Shown here: positions 1 through 12,787 of the stretch, piece by piece
How positions within the stretch are numbered: the stretch's first letter is position 1
Layout: every line of letters starts with the position of its first letter
DNA from: Acanthaster planci
Taxonomy: Eukaryota; Echinodermata; Asteroidea; Valvatida; Acanthasteridae
Assembly (NCBI RefSeq): GCF_001949145.1
Contig: NW_019091381.1
Location: 1,494,213-1,536,313, forward strand
Direction of reading: 5' to 3'
DNA: 42,101 bases
Notes under the pieces: model-generated
Told to the model about the DNA's origin: nothing
What the model saw: only the letters and a program-made list of their open reading frames with translations
Databases searched by the model: none
Made by a program: the position numbers and the translations under genes

Positions 1-1266
1 AACGCTTGACAGGCACAGCCTGACCATGTGACTCCGTATTGGCCTGTGACGCTTAACACTTACAGACCGTCTGGATGATCGTGTTTATTGTAACATTTTC
101 CTTGGCAAATTGCCTGAATGGAATCTTTAGTTTGGCTGGGTAGACAGACTGTCGACATTGCAGACTTTGCCTTAAAAAATTCAAACTAACCCCAAAGATA
201 ATTAACTTTATACTGGGGAGAAGTGGTGACACGTTAAAGTGGTGGTGGGGGAAGCGGCACTGAGATGTTGTGGTGAAGGGCAAAGCAGGCAGGGGATAGT
301 TCCTTTTATTTCATTTTTTCAAAATAATTTTACAGTACTCCTTGTTTGATGTTGTTCCTCTTGTCATGAAGTGTTATTCCCTGCCCAAGTTTTAGCTTGC
401 TGTTAGTCGTCGACGCTGGGCAGAGTTGGAGCAGTGAACCAATTTGGGATGTAACATTTTGGCTTGAGCATACAAAACAAAAAATAAGCTTTGTTGTCCT
501 GAGACCTACTTATAGGCACCACAGACTGAACGGGATTCAGAAGTATGATGAAACAATCTGTGTCAATGAAGCTTGGTGTGGAAAGTGTGTGAAGAACATT
601 ACATAATCGTATAATCATTAAATTCAAATTTAACCAGTGTGTATTTTGCAAATTTTCTTTTGTGACCTTCTTACATGAAGAAATGTCTCACATTGACTTA
701 TTATAGTTCCCAGTTTTGTTTTCTAAAGAAAAGATATACATTAGTTGTTGTAAATTGTACCACATGGTAAACCAGTTAAAAAGTAATCCCTGGCCACGTC
801 TGTACCTTGTCCATCTTCTTCCCAGTGCCGCCTGGCAAAGGCTGTACCCAAACAACTAGCAAGAACACAGGCACCTGTTGGAGCCAGTGGCTTGTAGCCA
901 CTTTCCATAGACATGTGTACTGTTACTGGACTTCCAATCCAGGCCAAATCTACCTGCGCTATCCCCACTTTGCCTCCCTATCATTATTATCTATCATTGC
1001 ATAGTCTGTCCTCCAGCTGAAGATAACATTGACCAGGGGAGCGGGGGACCTGGGGACCATACTTGCCAGATTGTAGCCTCGTGATTCAGGTGCAGCCTAT
1101 AAGCCACAGTCACCACAATAAGTCTCCATGCGTCCACCTGAAGCAGAACTGATCTCATGGTTTATTCTTTATCCAAGGCTAGCAAGATGGTGATTTTCTT
1201 CGACAACGGTATGAACTCACATTCACTGCGAGTTGGAGTCTGTGGCTAGACACAGCTATCGGCACC
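1..1266. other. Upstream region of TSC1, no gene recognised
   Basis: Only short unconserved reading frames are present; none resembles a known protein and none shows coding-style composition. The right part probably contains the TSC1 promoter and 5'UTR. A splice-acceptor-like tract ends in AG at 1176-1177, so a final 5'UTR exon may begin at 1178. An in-frame TAG at 1180-1182 blocks any longer N-terminus for TSC1 within this stretch. No TATA box or repeat was recognised. Confidence 0.5.
1187..1249 (+). promoter_or_regulatory. Candidate upstream ORF (20 codons) in the TSC1 leader
   Basis: An ATG at 1187 in a strong context (A at -3, G at +4) opens a 20-codon frame that stops with TAG at 1247-1249, 17 nt before the TSC1 ATG at 1267 and in a different frame. 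It would lie in the leader if the last 5'UTR exon starts near 1178. A second in-frame ATG is at 1211. That it is translated or regulatory is inference. Confidence 0.35.
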
Positions 1267-4200
1267 ATGTCTGTCCAGATTCCAGACCCCAGTGAGCTTT
1301 TCCCTTTGCTGCTGTCCAACGACCTCCATGTCATCCAGGAGATCAAGTCGTTAATCCAGGACAGTCTAAACTCAGGTAGGTACAATTTTTGGCACATTCT
1401 CCGGGAGCCCTTTATGGGGTGTTTGCTCTGTGTAACTTTGAGCAGTGCCAGGAATGGAATACTTCACTGCCTGCCAACTTCAGTGACTTCAAGGAAGCGT
1501 TTGACAGCTTAACTAGCAGAACACACCCTTGGAAAATCTACGTGCTTACGCTGCACATACCCAACAAGATGGTCACAATGAATGATTATACTCGTCAAGG
1601 GTTACCTTTTTCCCACTAGACATGCACAGTGGCCTTTGAGTATCAGATTGATTTCCAAAAAGTGATGAATCAATTTCTTTCTCCTTATTTTGGTATTATT
1701 TTAAAGTAAGCACTCTACTTTTTGCTGGTTGGCTACAGCGGCATGTGTTTTGTTTGGTCTTGAATGTCTGCTGTACCTAGAGGAATCCTACAATGATAAT
1801 AAAAATATTTTTAACAAATTTGCTTTGTTGTTTGCAGCCAGGGATCCCGGATTTCTAAATGCCCTTGTAGATTTCTACATTCACACCAATTCCAATAATG
1901 CACTGGAACTGTTGGCCGGCATACGAGAGCCTTTGGACAAGGTAGTATGTGCTGATAAGTTATATCTGTCTTGACACTGAGCATCTAGGCAGTCATTAAA
2001 ACTTGCAACCTGGAGATGTAACACACTCATGAAAAGGTCATAGAATAGGTAACCTGGAAGAACTAAAAGAGCATCTTCCTTTCGAGATGCTCCAATGAGA
2101 GATATCCACTTTGCCAAATTCATAGTAATGTTGATGCACTCTTATACAAGCATGCAACTTTTCCTTGGATCAGCTGATTTCCTCTTTTTTCACTTCACAC
2201 TTATGTCATTGAAAATGGAAAAACACTGTACAAAGTCTTATAAAGATTGGAATTTCCTCTTTTTTTTGCCAAAGTCCATGTTGCATGCCTGCTTATATTA
2301 AGCCCTGAGGATGTCATTAAAAACAGCAATAGATTCCATACAAATTGTAACCCTGTAAACTTTATATATAGACAGTTGCTCAATGGTTCTAGTGGTTTAT
2401 TTCTTTCTTGTAGCCACTGATGGACCGACTGAATGACAACATGAAAGCTGGCCATAAGCTTCAGAGTTTGACACTCTTGAGTCACGTGGTCAGACATCAG
2501 CCATCGTGGCTTCATAAGATCGTGCAAGCACCACTGTTTACCTCCCTGCTCAACTGCCTCAGGGTAAAAATGCTAGTTTCATGGATTTGATGGATAGAAT
2601 CGGGACAGTTGTATTTATAGATTTGCCTTAGGTTGCAGATTATCTTCATGCTTTTGATCTTTGCCTTTTTTTCTGACTTTTCCTTTAGATGGACACGGAT
2701 GTCCCGGTCATAATGTGTGGGTTGCTGACGGTAACTACTCTTCTGCCCATGATTCCTAGCCTGGTCAGTCCATTCCTTCAGGACATCTTCGGTATATTCT
2801 CTCGTCTGGCTTCCTGGACCATGAAGAAACCTGGTAGGTCATGAGTTTTTGTAACACCGCATCTGCATGGAGTCCTCATGGTAGAAGCATGGTGTGTTAA
2901 GTAATATTTGATCCAAACCATTCGTCCTTCTAATTTACAGTGCTTTCCAAACTTTCTTACTCTCTCACACTGATAATTCCTGAAGGAGGAGTGTTTTGCC
3001 CCAAGTAGCTTTTTGAATTCACCTGTTCTTAAACAGTTCCCATGCTGTTTAACCTTTGTTCTCATATTTGCAAACAGGTGGTATACCGGATGTGTACCAT
3101 CTCCACATTCAAGTTGCTGTCTATGCCCTCTTCCATCGTCTGTACGGCATGTATCCATGGAGCTTTCTACAACATCTGAGATTCTACTACCAAAACAAGA
3201 AGATTGAGTTTGAAGCAGCAGTCCTGGTGAGTGTTTCTGGTTGCTGTATGTTTCCTGGTTAGTCTGTTTAATTTTGTACTTCACAATCCAAATAAGTTTG
3301 GCTGTGATGGTGAAGCTGTTTTGTTCCTTTCTTGCAGCCTATGTTGGAGCGTGTTCGCATGCACCCTTCTTTAATTACTGGCTCTGCGCAATCTGAAATG
3401 GAAAAAACAAGGTATGATAACGCTTCTTTCATCTCAGTTCACATTGGGTTATGAAAGTTGAGGTTGTGCTAAATAAACCCCTAATTATTACAGGTTGTTA
3501 TTAATGAGTGTGATATATTGTAAATGACCCAACCACTCAACCATATCACTACGTATAGTCAAAACATAATTTTAAGTACATTTGGTCTGTTCAGTATTTC
3601 TACAAATTGACTTGAGCGAAATCTGTTTTTTATAATACCAAAACAGTCATTATTTAGAAGCTTTTTTGGTCTAAAAGGATAGTAGAGAATGGACTTAAAT
3701 TTGTATGATTTACCTGGAGTGTTTTTTACAGCGTCTGTATTATTGTTGCAGAGTTTCCTAATTGACGTCTTTCCGTTTGCTCCCCCCCCCAGATGGCGGC
3801 AGATGGAGGTCCATGACGTACTGATGGAATGTGCCCGTGTTTCCTTGGATACGACAGAATCAGCCAGAGATGATTCCTTCAGCTTCACAGCTGTATCTGT
3901 GGGCCATGACCTCGAAAGATCAGGGTCAAAGGGCATGACAGGTCAAGGCATCCGCACTTCCTCACCTATTGTTGATCCTCAAGGTAGAAATCCCCACGCT
4001 TCTAAGTCATAGATGCTTTTTTGTTTAAGTTATACGGAGAAATATTGTTGGTGAAATTCAGCTCAACTTTTGTACAGTGTGGTTTTGTTGAAGAATGAAG
4101 AGTTTTGTCCTTGGTCCTTACATTTGGCAGGCTTATTTAAGCCTGGCCCTTGACATTGTCTTGAATATATTTTAAAATGCTTGAACTTCTTGGAACAGAA

Positions 4201-7200
4201 AGGTGGATAAGACATTAGTTTTCACTGATTGTCAGTAATTACATGTGAGTGTATTTTCTTTTCAAGGGGTAGAAACAGCTCACAAGCCAGTTATACAGTG
4301 GGAAAACGACACCAAGAAAAGAGATCCTGATGCCCAAAGTCTGGTCTCGTCTCAAGAGGGTGGCATATCCATGTTCAGCCCCTCCATGGTTTGTGGACTG
4401 AGTACGCCTCCACAATCCCATCCTCCGTCCCCCCAAGGCAGCCAGCTAGACATCAGTCTGACATCCTCTGTCCACCTTCTATACACCACCCCTCACCTGG
4501 ACACCCCTACCCCGCTGTCGACACCCCGCGATTCCCCACACCCAAGCGCCGCAGCACGGCTCAGTAGTCGCATGTCCAGCATGAGTGACACCAGCGTCCA
4601 CAGCCGGGGGAGTAAGTCCAAGGCATCATGGGGTAAACTCCCGCCGATAGCCACTCAATCATCCATGGCTCTTGGCCGCACTGTCTCAGCACCCGTAACG
4701 CCGGGATACGAAACGAAATCTCTCCCAACTACTCCTCAAAAGCCACTCATCCAAGCCAAGGCTGCTTCTCACGAGATCACAAAGCAAAGAAGATTCGTCT
4801 GGGAGGATGCCAATCTGAGCGACTCTCTCCACAGCAATGGAGACCTATCCCTGATGGGGAAACAACACAACGAGGAGGACATGACGGAGGCAGAGACAAG
4901 AACTGAAAGGGCGGAGAGCTCGGTCTCCTTGAAGGACCTCCCTGGCGTCATCAAGGATCTAAATCATGAGGAAGAGAGACCCAAAGATGGTTAGTAAGGC
5001 TGGGTAGAAATTGGTCACTTCTGGTTTTGGTCTTGATAGCAGCTGTCAACTCCATACCCATCATGACTCTCCTAAGCAATAAATAAAATAAATGAGAAAA
5101 CCTTTATCAGGCTACAACTATCAAGGTTTGGTTCTTCAGATGCCAGAGACAGCCCACCACAAATACTACATCCAGGCCTTTGTATGATTATGTTTTTGTA
5201 TTTCAGAAGTTTTCTTATATTCTTGCAAATAACAAGTTTCTCATGTTTACTTTTTCAGTTGAAGCAATGAACGAAGAGGTTTCATCCTTCACTGATAGTC
5301 CGTGTGCACTCCGTGACTTTGAAAATTCTGGAGGTTCTGGTGGTAATGTTCCTATCCAAAGTCAAACTACCCAGAAAACATCTGATGCGAGTGAGGAAAT
5401 GGACTCAACTGAAGTCTCCAGCTCATCCGACCAACCCACACTCACCAAGGCCCAGGAGAGTTATGCAAGTCATCAGCTGAATGGGAATGCACGACCGGAG
5501 ACCGTTCGAACCCAGAGTGATCCCAGCGCCTCATACCGGAGCGCAGCAGTCAAGTCATTGGTGGAAAGCGAGTCACGCCCTCGAACTAGCAGTGTTGGCA
5601 GCAAGCCAGTCAGCAACATATCGGCTGACCTCTTTGGGGTCAGAAGGTCACAGGAAGCCACCACAGAACAACGTTCCACCTACCAGGGTTTCCTGCCTAT
5701 CTCAGATAGCTCTGAATCGCCAATTTTGAGACCAGGGGCTCAGAGCACTGCATCAGCTGCTTCCAGCATCCTCGGGCCATCCTACTTCCAACAGGCATCC
5801 CTGCAGATGCCCTATAAACATCTCTTCAACCTGATTTTGCCAACCCTTCAAAATCTGACCTCTGCTGGTTCGGCGAATAATTCCCCCTCTGTTTCCAGTG
5901 CAAACACCACCGGAAGTGGGCTGTACGCCACACCTCCCCCGGCCTCTAGGGCGGAGTCTGCTCTGTCTGGGGGCACCCCAATCGACAACATTGGCACAGT
6001 ACCCTTGCATTCATTGTATTCACCGAGTCAGTTGCTAGATCGACACCTCCAGCTTGGAAACCAGATTCATGATGATCAGCTGATAGGGTAAGCCATGTGT
6101 TCAAGCCTTTTGTTCTCCAACCAAGCCTTTATTCTCAGTTTTTGTTTGAATGTCTAACCTACAGTGTCTTTTATTGCTCTCAGTTTTTTCATTTTTTACC
6201 TCAGGATCATGTGAACTCAACAGTTATTTTGTTCCCCATACAAACAAATCCTGCCCACCCTTGTGAAATCCATTTCGCTTTGTGCACTTATAAACGAGAA
6301 ATCAAATTGTCGGGGATATATTTCTCTAATGGTTAGATTTTGCTTCTTTCAGTTTGCCCTTGACCAGTCAAGAGTCAGTAGACTGGACTCATTTTGGGGG
6401 TAAGTTTGCCTTACTGTGATATAATTTCAAAAACACTCCAAAGGAGACACGGGCCTTTGGCTCTGCCACGCCCTCTTGTAGTGATGAAAACCAGAGCGTC
6501 TAAATTTGCACCTAATGTTCTCTATCCAAGTTTCATCTTAACGAGGTATACTTTGCAGGCTCGCCTCCAGTAGATGAAATCAAGCTCTTAAAGGGTCAAC
6601 TGCAATTGCTACACAACCAACTCCTGTATGAGAGACACAAGAGAGAGGTACATGCAGAAAGGAACAGACGACTACTGGGCAAGACGCACAAGGTAATTAG
6701 AGCCGCATTCAGTCAAGAGGTCGTAGAGGTCATAGGCCTCGAGCTGGACCAAGAGAGGGCAACATTTTTCTTAGCAATGGAGGCTCCTTTGGTGAGAACT
6801 GAACTTAATTGGTTTGCGAACGACTTGGAAATGCATGCAAGACAGTCACATTGCTACCAACAACTGAACAGTCCTGAGCAACATGGCTCTTTTCAACAGA
6901 TGAGGGAGTGCTTCTGCTCAAGGCAGATTCTTTCGTTTCAAGAGTTTTTATTGCAATCATTGCCAACTTTTATCTTTTTCTTTACCATCTTATCATCAAC
7001 ACCAATATAAAGTAGTTTGTCTTCTCGTTTTGCATTTTTGTCAACTTCAGCTACATGTTAAATGCACTGATGGAAAGCACCATCAAATGAGTTACATCTT
7101 GACCAAAACCAAAAATCAAGTAGATGTGTCAATTTTGTCTTGCTTTATTGTTCCATCCACCCGTGATTCTGTGATTCTCTTGATTAATTTCTTCCCGTTC

Positions 7201-10200
7201 TGTTTAACTATTAGAAGTGTGATTAGTTATTGATCTCTTATCGATCATCGCCAATCAGTATTCATGTTGTAAGCAACACTTGGGGAAATGATTATTTCAT
7301 TTATATACTTTTGTTTTATTTTTGTAACATAATTTAATGTTTTCGGAAATAATTTATAAAAAAAAAAGAATTGTCTTTCTGTGAACTGATTTCGGCATTG
7401 CTCCATCAGGCCAAAGCGCTGGAGGAGTCCAATGCTGCCATGCAGAAGCAACTACAGCTCCTGGAGATGGAAGTCAACCAGCTCAAAGCGGCCTTCAAGC
7501 TACTCCGGGAAGAGAACAAGCAGCTAGTGGAAGCAAACTTCAGCAAAGACCAGACCCACAACACACTCATAAAGTGAGTTACTTACGCTCGCAGCAGAGC
7601 TCAAAACCAGAAAACTTGAATCCAGACGGCCTTGTAGGTTCCGATGGCTCAAAATCCTAGAGGACCTTGGCTGGCAATTTGGGTTCTTACCTGGTAGTCC
7701 TGTTTTCTTTGAAAACTCATTGAAAATTCACAGTGGATTGCCATGAGCCCAATGGCAGTATGTGTGCCATAGCTGTATCTTTACATAAGTCCCAGAATGA
7801 ATCTTGAGACTAGGCAACAGTTCAGCAGACAATCTTTCAAGTCTGTGTTTGATTGTATGGCTTTGCTTTGTAGGAAATTACAGAGTGACAACGACCGCAT
7901 GAAAGACGCCAAAGAGGAACTGCAGAAATTGCTGGTCGATCACAGACTTCAAGTGGACAAGGTGACAAAGGTATGTGCCGAATACACCCTTCAGTCCTCG
8001 CTCTTCTTAACGGAACCCACCATGGCCCACAAGCTCTGATCGATAGATCACACTGACGTTGCCCACACTGATGGTCCATGAACCATTCAAACAGTTTCCC
8101 TCTGACCATTATAAGCGCTTTGACGTTTGACTTTTCAGGAGCTGCAGACAGTCAATGCTGAGTTCTTCACTGTGCAACAGGAGTTAGAGAACACCAGAGC
8201 AGACATAGCCACAAACAGACATCTTAAAGATGAGGTACAGGAAAGCTGAGAGATATAGAGGGGTTTGCATGGCTGCCATCTTGTAGGCCCGGGCTGTTGT
8301 TCCACAGGGCTTGCACAAAGGAGGTTTCCCTGCTGAACAAAAGAACTGCACTGCAAGATGGCTACCACGCAAAGCCTCTATAAATGTACCTACACCAACT
8401 TGGTCAATACAAAAACGCAAGTCCTCTATCGTCTTTTTTGTGTGTTGCCAGCATGTGGGGTGCCATTTGCCTGGTGACTGAAGGCTTTTTCATTAATTGT
8501 TCTTCATTTTTCCTACGAAGTTGTATCGAGAATAACCACGTTACGACCCTCTTCTTTTTTTTGGTCTCAACCCCCCCTCCCCCCCCAGATTGCCCGGTTG
8601 AACAAGGAGCTTCTCCTGATGGGAGAAACCAACGTGAAGTTCCAGGAGAGAGTCAGTGGGGTGCAACGAGACGAGAATATGAACGATGAAAGGGAGATGA
8701 GTTGGATCACCCTCAAGAAAGACCTGGCAGGTAGGACAGAATGGGGGTGTAGGCTCCACCCCTGGGGAAATTGATGTCGTGGTGGAAATATGTGGTACCA
8801 TTTACAGAAGTGTGATGATCAAGTAATCAATTCTGAATGAGGTGACTTTCAGATGGGACATTGCTTTCTATTCAAGTAAACATTGTACCAAGTGTGGTCT
8901 CTCGTATCCTACAAAGCATAAATAAGCTCACAGTTTGGGTCACTATTCATGTTACCTGCCTGGTTCTCAAAGGGTTTCTCCTAGTGGATCACATGGCTAA
9001 ATAGAATGCATTGGCTTTATGTGTGTGGGTGTGTCTTACACCAAAAGTGCCGTGTGAGAACAATCCACGTTGTGATATGATCAAAGCTTCACGCATGAGT
9101 GATCAGGATTGACATTCCTTGAATGGCAATTGCTTTTAGAGTTGTGGGCTTATTGGAAAACCTTATGGATTGTTTGCGGTTTCTGACTTTTTTCCCAGCA
9201 TCCCAAGAGGCGCTGAAGGTGAAAAGTGTCCAGCTGGAAGCTGCCCATGCCCGCATCACTGAGATGGAGGCTCTCTTGTCTCAAAAGGTTAGACGTGTTC
9301 CTTGTTTTTCTTTCTGTGCAATGTTTTGTAATCACACCAAATGTTTAAAAAAGTGAGTATTTGATGGATTTATTTTGGCTTTTTGGACAGGAGCTCGCAA
9401 TGGCTGAGCAGAAGCGCTTTTTGGAGAATGTGAAAAGTCTCACCAAGGGAAAGATTGAGGTAGGGATGATGGATTTGTGTTCATTCAACTCAAGGGATTC
9501 TACAGTGACTTCAGTCCACTTTTGACAGCCTCAAAATCAAGGCTCTCACGCATCAGTGTTTTGTTGCAATAAGATGAGCTAAAGCTTCCTCCTTTCTTGT
9601 GTTTGTCCCAGGCAATGGATGGTAAATACAGCATGCTCCAGAAGATCAATCAACGGCTAGAGGCACACATCTTGAAGCTGACCAAACACTTGAAGGAGAA
9701 GGACAGAAGGCATTATCCCTCAGTGGGGAGTGTCATCTCTCGCAGTCAGTCACTCATTACGTCACAGACAGAAAACGTCCCCAAGGGATCCAGAAGCGAC
9801 AGTCTAGACTCTGGCCAGCTTTTGAGATCTGTCAAGGGGTCACGTCTGATCCAGAAGGCCCCCCGGCCAGCCTTGGAGAGAAGTCAGTCTCATGAGGAAT
9901 CCCAACAAACCATGCTTCTCCCGGTCTTTGCAGGGAGCAGCCAGCAAGAGTCGATCGTCCAGTCACAGAGCTCAAAGTCCAGCCAGGTGGTGAAGGAGAC
10001 TCCCCCAACGACATCTAGTGCGTCTGGAAGTCACTTAAGCCCGCACTCAAGCCCCATGAGTGACTGGGAACATGTTAGCAGTGAGACGATTCCAAAGAGC
10101 AGCAGAGTCCCGAAGCAGCCAGCAGAAGCCATCAGGGTCCCTGTACCAGTGGAACGGGCAAGGATTCGGGATGAGTCACCGAGTCATCTCAATGTTAACA

Positions 10201-10598
10201 GCCCACCGCTTATCTTTAGCGAGTCGTCCCCATTTCAGAGGGTTCAGCAGAGCCCTCGTTTGGGCACGAGACACAGCTCCCTGTCGCCATCCAGCAAGAT
10301 ACCTCTGAACTCGCCCGGGCGGATCGCGATCAGCTCGGGCCCCAAGAGCCAGTCCTGCCCCAACCTGGAAGCCGACATTAAAACGGCCGTATCGCCGTGC
10401 CAATTCACGGGTGCTTTTCCAGCACAGGCCGAGGAGGGGGAGGAGTCATTGCAGGAAGGGGAGGAGGCCGGTGGCAGTAGCTCCACGCCACCCGCTGCTG
10501 TCGTAGATAGCATGGAGCCAAGCATGTTACATCATAGTTTGGCAGCCATGGTTCATATGGAAGCCAGCATTGAAGAGGCTGATCTGACAAAGTTGTAG
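1267..10598 (+). CDS. TSC1: Hamartin, TSC complex subunit 1
   Basis: Scaffold of the TSC1-TSC2-TBC1D7 complex, which inactivates RHEB and restrains mTORC1 at lysosomes. Coding exons: 1267-1375, 1838-1941, 2414-2563, 2689-2833, 3078-3226, 3338-3411, 3793-3983, 4267-4989, 5259-6087, 6353-6399, 6559-6692, 7410-7573, 7874-7970, 8139-8234, 8589-8730, 9199-9287, 9391-9459, 9612-10598. They sum to 4,299 nt (1,432 residues); human hamartin has 1,164. Residues 1-265 are the conserved helical N-terminal core, with [14 protein letters not shown] and [11 protein letters not shown] closely matching vertebrate hamartin. Residues about 300-825 are Ser/Pro/Thr-rich and probably disordered. [12 protein letters not shown] begins the coiled coil (about 850-1140). 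A Ser-rich tail ends in EEADLTKL. The ATG is the first in frame after a stop at 1180. Family assignment is very secure; small exon-edge errors are possible. Confidence 0.95.
2147..2291. mobile_element. MITE copy 1 (CAGGCATGCAAC family) in TSC1 intron 2
   Basis: A 145-bp element with near-inverted ends: CAAGCATGCAAC on the left, and GTTGCATGCCTG on the right, which is the complement of CAGGCATGCAAC (11 of 12 match). It is flanked by CTTATA at 2141-2146 and at 2292-2297, a 6-bp target-site duplication. The interior closely matches the second copy at 30876-31009. It has no coding capacity, so it would be non-autonomous. The superfamily is not identified. Confidence 0.8.
8254..8382. mobile_element. 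Fold-back MITE-like element in TSC1 intron 14
   Basis: The ends are TATAGAGG and CCTCTATA, and the inverted similarity continues for about 33 bp with a few mismatches (8254-8286 against 8350-8382). Both arms contain GCCATCTTG or its complement. If the outer TA is the target duplication, this fits a TA-inserting (Tc1/mariner-type) MITE of about 125 bp. It has no ORF, and only one copy is visible here. Confidence 0.6.
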
Positions 10599-12787
10599 CT
10601 TATTTTGGTCCTTTCCCACCGTTATAGCTTCAAGCACTCTGCCTTGGTTTACTGCAGTGGATGTAATTCATATCTCTTGATTAGACTTTGCGTTTGTACA
10701 ATAATTCATTCGTTTTCAAACTCAAATTATTTCCTTACAGCTCATGACAAGATATTCCATTCTTTCTCTTGTTATTATTCTGAATTGACAATAAGGCAAT
10801 GATAGATTTCATACAAATTGTTTTCACTCTAAAATCTCATGGAGTTTATTGTCACACACAGCACTGATGGCACTACTGTTGTGCTTGATGTGGTTTTGTT
10901 TTTTTTTCAAACATTTCAAATCTTTACAAACTTCTCTGGTTATAACTAATTCCAATGTTAGAGTCACTGCCGGGACAATTTATGCCCAATTTTGGTTCAT
11001 TCATGGTGTCTTTGCTAATAACACTATTGCTTTCACATTTATTTGAAAGTACCAAGTTGGAAGGTGGATTTTGCTCGGTGTCAGGGAAGGAGTATTCAGC
11101 TTGTGTCAAATCAGCTTGAATGTACAATTTATACAAATAGTGCAGTTTTTGAAATAGTTTACTATTTTTTTCCTGTAATTCTTAGGTTAAGCATTGTACG
11201 TCATTAGAAAATGTCGACTTGAATTTATCAATAACCATTGCCTGGCATTCAAGCTAAATATCATTTCTGGATGCAGTACGTGTGTCTGGATTACTTTGGT
11301 TACCAGCACGTTTCAAAATATATCGAGTACCCAGTGCAATTTAATTTCCGCCATAAAACAATATTTGCAAAACGTAATTTTGTCCAGTATGCTCCTTTAC
11401 AAAATGGAAATGATGAGCCTTTTGTTGGTTCAAATATGTGCGGTTGTAAGCTTTCCATCTACTTAGCATTTCTGCAGTTGGAGTGTATGTTACTGGCTGA
11501 ATTTAATTTCTTCTTGTAGACTTTGCTTGTGACTTTATATTTATGGCGTAAAATTGCCTTTTATTTGAAAAATAACGAATTGTCTCAATCCTTGTTTCTG
11601 TGCTCATTTTCTGCCAAGTAATGCATGCAGGATAAATGTGATTATTGGAACTATACATCTGCAATCTCATTACAATGATACATGAAAACTCTGTGTGTGT
11701 GCGTTGTCGCTAATAAAACTGTGAACAATGGCACAAGCGTTTGATTTGTTTTTCATCCAGTCAAAAATTGCAGATACATCCTGATACTTCCTAAATTCCA
11801 TTCCTTGTAGCCATGGAGATAGGACGATTTTTGAGGAACAGTTGCAGAGATGTACCCCACTTCCCTGCCCACAAAAAAAGGAGCTAAAAGCAGAATTGCT
11901 TTGATAGAGGGAGTAAGTCCGAACTTCTACCGGTAGTTTTATTTTGTCGCATTTTACATTTGAGGTGTTCTAACCTACAAAACTGCATCACTTGATCTGA
12001 AGATGTATTTTCCGGAATGATGAAGTTAAATGACAATGAACGATAAAGTTAAAGACGAATTCAACACAAATCCGCACATGTATCTGGATTTGAAAATAAC
12101 GGACTTCAAACGTGATAGAGTAATTTTCTAAAACGAGATCGCCAACTTAAAATAGGTTAGTTTTGCGATGACTTACATATTTATCACTTTGAATAAGAAA
12201 ATATGTAAACCGCAAACACATGCCCTGCCAAATGAAAACCGGCAAAACTGCACTTGTCATTGATTTCATATCGAATTTTACATCGATTTTTAATCTTTTT
12301 TGTCTGTTTTCAGGGTCGTGTATTATTTTTTCTCTAAATGCATAGAGTTTAAAGCTTTTTCACCAGTGGCACTGAACATTTTCCAAAACATCGACAGAGA
12401 TTCAAATATTTAATTTGCTCAATTACAAAACTGAACATAAAACAGATGATTTTTCCCGTGATCATAACTTTCACTTGTTAAAAAATGACAGTCTACAGAA
12501 AGACTTTCTTACGAGTAGCTGCTGCGCCTTCCCAATTAAATGTTAAATCCAGCGGTAGGAAAAATTAATCAAACCGTACCCTACGGCTGTTTCCTTGGTA
12601 TCCGGCGCACGTCGGCCGCATTTATAATCACGAATGCTGAGAACCAATCAGCAACTGATATGCGCCGTATGCGCGTACGTACTAGCTGTACCGGATGCCA
12701 CGTTATCATAATATATATCATGTACCGACTGTACCGCGGTACCGATCGACATTTCTTAATTCCACGTACCGCTTTCATGTAGAAAAA
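10599..12787. other. TSC1 3'UTR and SLC39A7 upstream region
   Basis: This tandem intergenic stretch contains the likely TSC1 3'UTR to about 11735, then about 1 kb with no recognised gene. The last 250 bp before SLC39A7 turns CpG-containing and GC-richer, with a CCAAT box at 12644-12648 inside AACCAATCAG, as expected for a housekeeping promoter. No metal-response element matching TGCRCNC was found near the start. An in-frame upstream ATG at 12695 exists but would bury the signal peptide. Confidence 0.5.
11712..11717 (+). terminator. Poly(A) signal AATAAA, likely TSC1
   Basis: A canonical AATAAA hexamer, 1.1 kb past the TSC1 stop codon, in otherwise non-coding AT-rich sequence. It implies a 3'UTR from 10599 to about 11735. 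Assignment rests on position only. Confidence 0.5.

Noticed and set aside
397-606. 69-codon forward frame upstream of TSC1
   Set aside because: No similarity to a known protein, overlapping antisense frame of similar length, and no splice or promoter context.
6693-7010. Open frame continuing from TSC1 exon 11 for about 105 codons
   Set aside because: A clear GTAATT donor at 6693 and the in-frame, conserved exon 12 at 7410 show this is intron; the extra residues do not resemble hamartin.
12600-12710. Metal-response or ER-stress elements in the SLC39A7 promoter
   Set aside because: TGCGC and CCACG motifs occur, but none fits the full TGCRCNC or the CCAAT-N9-CCACG spacing.
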